NCBI GenBank assembly: GCA_018267625.1
Contig: JAFDYC010000024.1
Coordinates: forward strand, 1 to 62,677
Reading direction: 5' to 3'
DNA length: 62,677 nt
Source: Bacteroidota bacterium
Lineage (GTDB): Bacteria; Bacteroidota; Bacteroidia; Chitinophagales; Chitinophagaceae
Below are positions 17,995 through 25,518 of this stretch, one piece after another. Position 1 is the stretch's first letter, and the number at the start of each line of letters is the position of its first letter. Under the pieces are notes generated by a model, which saw only the letters and a list, made by a program, of their open reading frames with translations, did not search any database and had not been told where the DNA came from. The position numbers and the translations under genes were made by a program.

Positions 17995-19908
17995 ATGCGT
18001 GCGCTCTACTTGTTTGTTCTATTCATGGGCATCTGCCCCATGCTTCATGCCCAGCTTCAGGCAGACACTTTGCTGGGTGCGGAAGTGCATGCCCGGCGAG
18101 ATGCCCCCCCAATAAAGGATGCATATTCAGTCGGTGCCAAACGGGTAGTGGTGGATTCAGCAACACTCGACCTGTTCCGGCAGCAAAGCCTGGGCGCCTT
18201 GCTGGCTGCCCGTTCTACTGCGTTTGTGAAGTCAACAGGGCTAAACACCTTTTCGACGCTCAGCCTCAGGGGGGCCTCCGCGGCACAATCGGCGGTGTAC
18301 TGGGAAGGGGTGCCGCTGATGAATAGTGCTTCTGGCCTGGTGGATGTCTCGCTATTATCCCTGGCATATGCGGGCAAGATGTGGATTGATTATGGAAGCA
18401 GCGCAGCACTTAGGGGCAGCGGCAATGTGGGTGGAGCCATTATGCTAGCCGATGAAAAACCATTCTTTCGGGCAAAGCAGGAATGGCAGGGGAGGGTAGG
18501 CATACAGGCGGGTTCCTTTTCGCAATACGGAATAGGGGGGCATGTGGGGTTCAGCAGTGCGAGATGGTTTGCAAGCATAGGCTTGGGCATTTCCGATGCG
18601 GCCAATGATTACCCTGCAGAAGACGAACGAGGCCACAGCTTCCGGATGCCTCATGCTTACCAACGGCAATGGAATAGCGCCGTGTTGCTGGCTTATCAAG
18701 CCAATGAACGGACGGTATTTAGCCTGCACGGCCAATGGGCCAGCAGCCAACGAGAAATACCACCTGCACTATTTGAAGCCTTTTCTTCCCGGCAGCAGGA
18801 AGACCAGGATGGGCGTTGGCTCCTTCAATGGCAGCAAAGTAGCCGCCGCCACCCCAAGCTGAAACATTACGCCAAGCTGGCTTTTCTGGATCATGCACTG
18901 AGCTATCAAGACAGCAGCATTGGCTTACAAACCGCCCTGAGTTCTCGCCAGCTCTTTGGAGAAGCCGGTTGGGAACTGAATTTTTTTAAAAAAGGAAAAC
19001 TGCTCGTCTTCGCTCCGGTACAATATTCCTGGTTGAAAGAACGAACGGCTACCCAGTTTCGGGCAGCTCTGGCAACGGCACTCAGCGTCCCATTTTTTTT
19101 AAAAAAAGATCGGCAACAGTACGCTTTGCAAACGGCGCTCAACTTCAGGTTTGAATCGTTTAACGGAACCGGGATTCCCTTGCCGGGTGCAAACCTCAGC
19201 CTGCATCTTTCAGAAACCTGGCTACTTCGCGGAAATGTGCAATACACTTACCGGGCTCCTACGCTCAATGAATGGTACTTTCAGCCCGGCGGCAACGAGT
19301 CGCTCCGCCCGGAGCAGGGCTGGAGTTATGAAGCAGGTCTGGAATGGAACAGGAAGCCGGCAATGGACTGGCGCCAAAAGCACAGTTTATCTATTTACCA
19401 AAGGGACATCCGCGACTGGATTATCTGGTTAGGCGGGGCAATCTGGACGCCTCATAACCTGGCTTCGGTGCGCAGCAGAGGCCTTGAGAGCGATAATGAA
19501 TGGAAGTGGAACCGCGGGAATTTATCCGCTATGCTTTCCATTCATGCAGCCTACATCAGCTCCATAGTTCAGGCTTCTGCACTGACAGATGATAGTAGTG
19601 TAGGAAAGCAATTACCCTATGTGCCGCCTTTTATGGCGAATACCACACTGAGTTTGGCCTGGAACGGACTGATGCTTCAGTGGAGTACGGCCTATGTAGG
19701 CTTTCGATATACCCTGAGCGATGAATCCAATTGGCTGGATGCATATACAACTTCCGACTTGGGACTTGTATATATCCTTCCCCTGAAACAACATCGCCTG
19801 AGGCTTCAACTCTTATTTCAAAATATCTTCAACAAGCGCTACCAGGTGGTTGCATTCCGGCCCATGCCAGGATTTAATTGGAACTTTGGAGCGGGTATTT
19901 ACCTCTGA
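17995..19908 (+). CDS. TonB-dependent receptor, BtuB-like
   Basis: 637 residues with a signal peptide (cleavage near LHAQ at 19). The plug domain follows directly, without a carboxypeptidase-like leader: LSLRGASAAQSAVYWEGVPL near residues 87-106 and GSSAALRGSGNVGGAIML near 133-150. The remainder is a 22-strand barrel with an aromatic end (FNWNFGAGIYL). It is the outer-membrane cobalamin or corrinoid transporter by position, being the last gene of the riboswitch operon. Two homopolymer tracts, T7A6 near 18981 and T8A7 near 19093, lie inside the barrel-coding part, each encoding a Phe-Lys run. Confidence 0.85.
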   Translation: MRALYLFVLFMGICPMLHAQLQADTLLGAEVHARRDAPPIKDAYSVGAKRVVVDSATLDLFRQQSLGALLAARSTAFVKSTGLNTFSTLSLRGASAAQSAVYWEGVPLMNSASGLVDVSLLSLAYAGKMWIDYGSSAALRGSGNVGGAIMLADEKPFFRAKQEWQGRVGIQAGSFSQYGIGGHVGFSSARWFASIGLGISDAANDYPAEDERGHSFRMPHAYQRQWNSAVLLAYQANERTVFSLHGQWASSQREIPPALFEAFSSRQQEDQDGRWLLQWQQSSRRHPKLKHYAKLAFLDHALSYQDSSIGLQTALSSRQLFGEAGWELNFFKKGKLLVFAPVQYSWLKERTATQFRAALATALSVPFFLKKDRQQYALQTALNFRFESFNGTGIPLPGANLSLHLSETWLLRGNVQYTYRAPTLNEWYFQPGGNESLRPEQGWSYEAGLEWNRKPAMDWRQKHSLSIYQRDIRDWIIWLGGAIWTPHNLASVRSRGLESDNEWKWNRGNLSAMLSIHAAYISSIVQASALTDDSSVGKQLPYVPPFMANTTLSLAWNGLMLQWSTAYVGFRYTLSDESNWLDAYTTSDLGLVYILPLKQHRLRLQLLFQNIFNKRYQVVAFRPMPGFNWNFGAGIYL

Positions 19909-20011
19909 AATGGTGCCTAAAAGCCCATTTTTGAAAAAAGTTTCAGAATTAGCCAACCCTTTTTCAAAAAGTGCTGTCTAGTATTCTGAGAAATTGTTTA
20001 ACAGCATTTAG

Positions 20012-20587
20012 TTGTCCATAGCATTGGCATATAGTTTACCTGGTCAGGCCGATGAGCTTCAGGAGCTGATACGAGGTTGCGTCCGTAATGAACGTGCGGC
20101 TCAGGAGAAGGTGTATCGTTTATTCTATGGCCGGATGATGGCATTGGTTCGTCGGTATATCGATCGGGATGAATTGGTGGAAGAAGTACTAAACAATGGC
20201 TTTTTGAGAGCGTTTCAGCGGGTAGATCAGTATGGTTTTCAAGGTTCTTTTGAAGGTTGGCTGCGGAAGGTGATTTTTCATGCTGTATGTGATTATGTGA
20301 AAAAGAATGTCCGGTATGAGAAAAATACCGTGCTCACAGACCGGGAAGAAGTGGTGCATCGGGATTTGGCCGACAGGCTCTACTACAATCAACTCCTGGA
20401 ATTGGTCCAGCGCCTCCCCGGCCTGACCCGACCCGTATTCAATATGTACGTCATGGAGGGCCTAACGCATCTGGAGATTGCTAAGATTCTGAATATATCT
20501 GAAGGGACTTCAAAATGGCATATGAACCGCGGAAGAGAAATACTAAAAGAAAAAATTGAAAAGTTGGGATTGCATTTGAAACAATAG
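20012..20587 (+). CDS. ECF-type RNA polymerase sigma factor
   Basis: About 191 residues with a TTG start, because no ATG is available nearby before region 2. Region 2 spans roughly residues 15-85 (ELIRGCVRNERAAQEKVYRLFYG ... GFLRAFQRVDQYG). Region 4 spans about 125-180 (LTHLEIAKILNISEGTSKWH). There is no extra domain. It is followed 16 bases later by a protein with an anti-sigma-like N terminus, the common arrangement for an ECF/anti-sigma pair. It probably directs its own transcription from the 100-base gap upstream, but no specific site was recognised. Confidence 0.9.
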   Translation: MSIALAYSLPGQADELQELIRGCVRNERAAQEKVYRLFYGRMMALVRRYIDRDELVEEVLNNGFLRAFQRVDQYGFQGSFEGWLRKVIFHAVCDYVKKNVRYEKNTVLTDREEVVHRDLADRLYYNQLLELVQRLPGLTRPVFNMYVMEGLTHLEIAKILNISEGTSKWHMNRGREILKEKIEKLGLHLKQ

Positions 20588-20603
20588 AAAAATTTATCCT
20601 CAG

Positions 20604-22559
20604 ATGGATAACAACATGATTCGAATAGATGACCTGGTGCGGCAGCGCCTGTCTGGCGCTGAGGAACCGGAACGCGCCGGTGCCTGGCTGAACATGCGCG
20701 AGCTTCTGGACAAGGAGATGCCCCAGGCTGCCGGCCCCAATTGGCGCCGCATTATTGGCTATCTCAGTTTGCTGCTCTTTTTGGGAGCCGGTACGGTAGG
20801 TGGCTACAAATGGTACCAAAACGGAATCGGAACGGCCGGTGGCGCTGCTTCCGAAACGGGGGATCTTGCTGCTTCTTTCCCGAAGAATACGCCTGCTACA
20901 ACGCCTGCCGCCCATCTTTCTTCTGCTACAAATGGAACGGCTGGAACCTCCCTTTCCGCTGCTCAAAATCCAAACAAAAATCTTCCTCAATCGCCACAAA
21001 AAGACAAGTCCAAAACTTCTGAACATAATTCAGTGCAGGGCCTGAATGCAAGCCGTCAGGCGCATCTTCCTCTTGCAATCGCCGGCAATAAATCCCGAGC
21101 AATGGCTACCGCTTCTAAGGGGATAGCACCGCGTAGCAACTTCCAAAAGAACCCGGGAACAAAGCCCTCATCAGTATTTGCCAGCTCGGAGAATCAGAAT
21201 GCACATTCCAATTCCTCTGTATCGGATCCGCTGCCGGCAAGCCATCAAGAACATTCGGGTACTTTGACCAGGCCGCATAAAAATCAACAAACCGGGGCAT
21301 CCCAATCGGATGATGTGGCACAGCTTCAATCGCAGTACCCGAATCGTAAGGCAATAAACATTCCCAAGTTGACACAGCCTCAAATGGCTCATATCCGCCA
21401 TGACTCGGTACAGCGTTTGGAACTGGTGAGCCGCCGGGTGTTTGACGGGGTCGGGAAACGATATGTGGAGCGTGTAGATACCTTCCCATTAGGCAAGTTT
21501 GCCCGCAACATCATGCTGCCTTTAATGCCTGAAGAAAAGGGTGCATCAAGCGCTCGTTCACAACCCACTTCAAGCCCCGAAGTTGCTGCGATGGCTACCC
21601 GAAAAAATCGTTCCCAGAAGCAAACTGTAGCAGTGAAATCAACCCTTCCTGCAAGCAAATCTGAAGGGGCCCGGAATGAGCTGGATCTCGCCAGCAAGCA
21701 GGTATCGAGCACGACAAATAGTGTTGTGATTCCTTCCGCTAACGCTGCAGATGCGACAAAGTTTTCATCATTAAAATCGTCTTCCCGACATTTCAACTTC
21801 TTTGATTTTGAGCGGCTGGCAGCAGTGATGGATCAGGTGAAATCAAACCTGCAACGAATCGAGTTGTATCCGGGTGTAATGGCCGGCATCAATGCGAGCA
21901 TGTTTACGCCCAATGCACTGGGCGGTGTGCAGGCAGGCATTACTTCCTTGTTTATCCTGAATGACTATTGGAGCCTGATGACTGAATTGAAATACTTCCA
22001 GCGCTACAATACGGGTAGTAGTTTACGCGATGACTATAAGCAGGTACGGAATGGGACGGTGGAATTTGTACAGTACAATGGCGTGGATTACAAACGATAC
22101 CAATGGGAAGAAGGGAATATCCGGCATAGCTTCAACTATGATGTGATTCGAACCTTTGAATTGCCGGTTATGATGCGCAGAAATTGGGGCCGCGCTTACG
22201 CACAAGGAGGAGTAAACTTTGTGTTGAGTTCTGCCATTGCTACGGATGAAATTTCAGATTCGCTCAATGATTTTGTGCATCATTCAGAGGATCGTCCAGC
22301 TACGCACGACACAGAACCGTTTATTCCTAATGACCACCCCTTAGTACTACGCTCTGACTTTGGAAGCCGATTTGGAATTGGGTATGTATTGAGTGCCGGG
22401 TTTATGTTCTCCCCCAATATTTATGTGGATGGTCGCATAACCCAGAGTGTGTGGGATAATTCAAAGACTGACGGTGCCCGGCGCGTAGCTCAGGATTTAC
22501 TCCGTACGCCTTCCATACAAATCTCCGTGGGCTATAAGTTTGGGCCCAAACAACATTGA
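20604..22559 (+). CDS. Inner-membrane-anchored protein with C-terminal beta-barrel, partner of the ECF sigma factor
   Basis: 651 residues in three parts. Residues 1-47 are soluble and charged (DDLVRQRLSGAEEP, AWLNMRELLDKEM), like the cytoplasmic part of small anti-sigma factors. Residues 48-67 are one transmembrane helix (NWRRIIGYLSLLLFLGAG). Residues about 75-400 are a long low-complexity region of Ser, Thr, Ala, Gln, Asn and Lys. Residues about 415-651 are a PorT-like outer-membrane barrel (GVMAGINASMFTPN ... SIQISVGYKFG). The linker is long enough to cross the periplasm. A role as a sensor regulating the upstream ECF factor is inference. Similar proteins are common in this family of bacteria and annotated only as barrel proteins. 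Confidence 0.75.
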   Translation: MDNNMIRIDDLVRQRLSGAEEPERAGAWLNMRELLDKEMPQAAGPNWRRIIGYLSLLLFLGAGTVGGYKWYQNGIGTAGGAASETGDLAASFPKNTPATTPAAHLSSATNGTAGTSLSAAQNPNKNLPQSPQKDKSKTSEHNSVQGLNASRQAHLPLAIAGNKSRAMATASKGIAPRSNFQKNPGTKPSSVFASSENQNAHSNSSVSDPLPASHQEHSGTLTRPHKNQQTGASQSDDVAQLQSQYPNRKAINIPKLTQPQMAHIRHDSVQRLELVSRRVFDGVGKRYVERVDTFPLGKFARNIMLPLMPEEKGASSARSQPTSSPEVAAMATRKNRSQKQTVAVKSTLPASKSEGARNELDLASKQVSSTTNSVVIPSANAADATKFSSLKSSSRHFNFFDFERLAAVMDQVKSNLQRIELYPGVMAGINASMFTPNALGGVQAGITSLFILNDYWSLMTELKYFQRYNTGSSLRDDYKQVRNGTVEFVQYNGVDYKRYQWEEGNIRHSFNYDVIRTFELPVMMRRNWGRAYAQGGVNFVLSSAIATDEISDSLNDFVHHSEDRPATHDTEPFIPNDHPLVLRSDFGSRFGIGYVLSAGFMFSPNIYVDGRITQSVWDNSKTDGARRVAQDLLRTPSIQISVGYKFGPKQH

Positions 22560-22571
22560 TGCCTGCATAGC

Positions 22572-23357
22572 TTACTCTTCATCTTTCCCCATTGCGGTCT
22601 GCTTCATCCGGTGTGTCAGTTCCGGCCCGAAGTAGGCCGCAATTCTGTTTTCGACCAGATAAATTAGCGGAGTGAGCACCAAAGCCATAGTGGCTTTGTA
22701 ACTGTAATTGACTAAGCCGATGGCCAGAACCCGTTGCCAGCTCCAGCCTTTTCCAAGCCCAAAAGCGATTCCAAGCACCACGAAAGAATCCACCAATTGA
22801 GAAACAAACGTGCTGCCCGTTGCTCTAAGCCATACATTCCGCTCGCCGGTCACGCGCTTGATGCGGTGAAAGACATACACGTCCACGACCTGGCTTAGTA
22901 GGAACGCAGTAAGGCTTCCCAGAATAATCCATAATCCCTGGCCAAAGATGGCATTGAAAGCAGCCTGCATATCCGGCACCCCTTCGCCTTGCTGAGAGCC
23001 GGTCCAAAAGGAACGGTCGGCGGGGATATGAATGGCCATATAAAACATAAGGAAGGCATAGCCGATGAGCGAGGCCGCGATATAGGAAATACGCTTGATG
23101 GCCTTCGGGCCATAAAACTCATTGACGATGTCGGTTAGCACAAATTCCAGTGGCCAAAGCAAGACCCCGCAAGTGAGCACATAAGTCAGGCCCTTCTGCC
23201 CCAATAGGGTGAAAGGTTGGGGCGTAAATCCCAAGGTTGTTTCCAAAGAGAAGAGCTTTCCGCCTATGCATTCAGCAATTAGAGCATTTGCTACAAAAAA
23301 TGCCGTGAGAGCCAGGAAGAGTTTCCCGGGTTTGTCTTTCAGAATGCGAAATACCAT
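22572..23357 (-). CDS. Queuosine precursor transporter (YhhQ/DUF165 family)
   Basis: 261 residues with six hydrophobic segments. It begins KLFLALTAFFVANALIAECIG and carries the family motif FVLTDIVNEFYGPKA near residues 70-84, then LWIILGSLTAFLLSQVVDVYVFH and STFVSQLVDSFVVLGIAF. The family imports 7-cyano-7-deazaguanine or related queuine precursors for tRNA modification. It is convergent with the sigma-factor pair, 12 bases from its stop, and is a single-gene unit. Confidence 0.9.
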   Translation of the reverse strand: MVFRILKDKPGKLFLALTAFFVANALIAECIGGKLFSLETTLGFTPQPFTLLGQKGLTYVLTCGVLLWPLEFVLTDIVNEFYGPKAIKRISYIAASLIGYAFLMFYMAIHIPADRSFWTGSQQGEGVPDMQAAFNAIFGQGLWIILGSLTAFLLSQVVDVYVFHRIKRVTGERNVWLRATGSTFVSQLVDSFVVLGIAFGLGKGWSWQRVLAIGLVNYSYKATMALVLTPLIYLVENRIAAYFGPELTHRMKQTAMGKDEE

Positions 23358-23557
23358 GCGTGTAAATCTATTTAATCCAATACCCGATTGATAAGCAGGA
23401 ATGGGAATTAGGCCAATGAGTGCTTCTTAATTGGAAAGGAAGCAAAGTTGCCCAGAGGCTTGGCATAATATTTTCTTTTCTTCAAGAAAGAAGCAATCAA
23501 TATTTCAAGTGACCTGTTTCATAAAGCGGGCTGTGAAAATGTAGCTTCCTGTAGTTT

Positions 23558-24490
23558 ATGGCTTCAGACTATTACAGCTTGCTGGGCGTTACGAAAGATG
23601 CCGAAGCAGAAGAATTAAAAAAAGCATTTCGAAAATTAGCTATCCTGTATCATCCGGATAAGAATCCTGATGATAAAAATGCTGAGGAAAAGTTCAAGCA
23701 GATAAACGAAGCCTACGATGTGCTTTCAGACCCGGAGAAGCGCAAAAAGTATGATGCTTTGGGTGCGAATTGGAAGCTTTATGACACGGCACAGGCTGCT
23801 GGCAGTCGCCCATTTCAGCAAGGCAGTCAGTACGGAAATTTCAACCGAGAGGATTTTATGCAGGGTGCACAAGACGCTGATTTTTCTGAGTTTTTCAGCC
23901 ACTATTTTAATGAGGGAAACAGGAGGAATAATAGGCCCGGAAAGGGGGCTGACCTGCAATCTGCTATCCGCATTTCCCTGAAAGAGGCATTTACCGGCGC
24001 TACAAAGACATTGAATATCCAGGGGCAGGTAGTAAATCTGAAATTGAAGCCAGGCATAGCAGATGGGCAAGTACTGCGTTTGAAAGGCAGGGGGCAACAG
24101 GGAAGGAACGGTGGCCCGACAGGTGATTTATTACTACAGATTCAGGTGGAAAATGATCCCCATATTGAGCGAAAGGGTGATGATTTGTATATAGAGCAGC
24201 AGATAGATTCTTTATTGGCACTTGTAGGAGGAAAACTGCTGGTACAGACTTTTCATAAAAAAATCAGTCTGGTTATTCCTGCTCTTACAGATTCAGGGCA
24301 TGTGCTGCGGCTCAAAGGTCAGGGAATGCCCCGGTATGATAAGCCCGGCCAATATGGAGATACTTTTTTACGCCTTGTTTTAGTCAGTCCGAGAAACTTG
24401 AGTCATGAAGAGATAGAGGCTATTCAAAAGATTGTTCAAAAGAAAACATCTCAATGTAATGCCGATACAACGTGCCATCATAGTATATGA
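23558..24490 (+). CDS. DnaJ-like co-chaperone (CbpA type)
   Basis: 310 residues. The J-domain covers residues 4-70 with the HPD tripeptide at 32-34, which stimulates DnaK. A Gly/Phe/Gln/Asn-rich linker follows, then two DnaJ C-terminal substrate-binding domains ([20 protein letters not shown] near 125-145). The zinc-finger CxxCxGxG repeats of true DnaJ are absent, so it is of the CbpA/type II class. Its 3' end overlaps a small gene by 32 bases, suggesting translational coupling. Confidence 0.9.
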   Translation: MASDYYSLLGVTKDAEAEELKKAFRKLAILYHPDKNPDDKNAEEKFKQINEAYDVLSDPEKRKKYDALGANWKLYDTAQAAGSRPFQQGSQYGNFNREDFMQGAQDADFSEFFSHYFNEGNRRNNRPGKGADLQSAIRISLKEAFTGATKTLNIQGQVVNLKLKPGIADGQVLRLKGRGQQGRNGGPTGDLLLQIQVENDPHIERKGDDLYIEQQIDSLLALVGGKLLVQTFHKKISLVIPALTDSGHVLRLKGQGMPRYDKPGQYGDTFLRLVLVSPRNLSHEEIEAIQKIVQKKTSQCNADTTCHHSI

Positions 24491-24812
24491 AAATGGAGAA
24501 GAAGCTTGGGAAAGCCCAGGACATAATCATTTACCGCATCGGGCCAGCAGTCTGTTGGAAGATGGTATTTACGATGAATCTGGCCTCAAGCAAGCGATGC
24601 TACGTGCCTTCTCAGTGTGTATGCAGGTTCAAATACCGATTCAGCAGCATTTCCGGAAGGTGCATGTACATAGCCTCAGCGAACAGGTAGCAGAAGATTG
24701 GGCGTTATCGGATTTTGCTTTTTATCTGTTGCTCATGAATGGCGATGTGACAAGGCCCGAATCGGCCTTTGCGCAGGCGTATGCAGTTTTTAAGGCTTTT
24801 GTACAAGCATGA
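24459..24812 (+). CDS. Small protein coupled to the DnaJ-like gene
   Basis: 117 residues from ATG 24459 ([19 protein letters not shown]). It is not recognised. It is mostly predicted alpha-helical, with no signal peptide or membrane segment, and ends [13 protein letters not shown]. It overlaps the DnaJ-like gene by 32 bases in another frame. Its position recalls chaperone modulators such as CbpM, but I do not see CbpM motifs, so a modulator role is speculation. Confidence 0.65.
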   Translation: MPIQRAIIVYENGEEAWESPGHNHLPHRASSLLEDGIYDESGLKQAMLRAFSVCMQVQIPIQQHFRKVHVHSLSEQVAEDWALSDFAFYLLLMNGDVTRPESAFAQAYAVFKAFVQA

Positions 24813-24940
24813 TTTTCCAATAGAAAAACAAGAAGGAATAGGCCTTTTATGAAGTTTTAAGTCTGGCGGCCTTTGCGCACGAAACGACCCGGATTCGAAG
24901 CTTCTGGTGCAGATGTAGTACTTTTAAAAAAAATTATCAA

Positions 24941-25222
24941 GTGGCAAACAAGGTTGAGGTGTTTTCAAAGATTAAAGAGGTGCATGGTCGGTCAAGCGCC
25001 GCAAATCCTCAAATTCTGGTAAGCGTCATCATGCGGGAACTGCATATTGACGCAGAAGAAGCCGACAGGCACCTGAGTACACTACAGACTTTAGGGCTGA
25101 CAAAATTTAAGGGAGCAACCCGTGCAGCCGTTGAGCTGACCCGTAGTGGTCTGACAACGACTATGCGATTGGCTAATCCGCTGCCCGAAGAAGCAGAGCT
25201 TAAGAAGCCAGAACGCGTGTAG
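24941..25222 (+). CDS. Small winged-helix-like hypothetical protein
   Basis: 93 residues from a GTG start. Residues about 5-70 look like a compact helical domain followed by a beta-wing (VIMRELHIDAEEADRHLSTL, then FKGATRAAVELTRSG), as in small winged-helix proteins. There is no membrane segment. Its neighbours do not suggest a pathway. The function is unknown. Confidence 0.5.
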   Translation: MANKVEVFSKIKEVHGRSSAANPQILVSVIMRELHIDAEEADRHLSTLQTLGLTKFKGATRAAVELTRSGLTTTMRLANPLPEEAELKKPERV

Positions 25223-25464
25223 CTGTTCCATTCAATTACCAATTACAGACCGCAGATATTTCTGCTGCCCGGGATAGGTTATTTGTAATTCCAACATTGA
25301 GGCTATTGTCCGTTTGCCAATAAATGCTGGTGTTTTTCTTGGGTGATATTTTCAGATAATTCTGGTAGGTTGAAAGAAAACCCACATCTTCTGCGTGTAG
25401 CCTGCTGGGAATTGGACCCTTGCTCTACGATGGACAGGAAGTAGTCGTCAGGTGTAAGGTTCTG

Positions 25465-25493
25465 AAAAAACGAAGCCGTCCTTTTGGGACGGC
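25465..25493 (-). terminator. Terminator after the T9SS type B gene
   Basis: GCCGTCC (25475-25481) pairs with GGGACGGC (25486-25493) around a TTTT loop. On the minus strand it is followed by TTCG and six T residues. It lies 26 bases past the stop of the 25519 gene. The rest of 25223-25464 holds no recognised gene. Confidence 0.75.
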
Positions 25494-25518
25494 CTGTTTT
25501 CATGAGCAAAATTTATTA

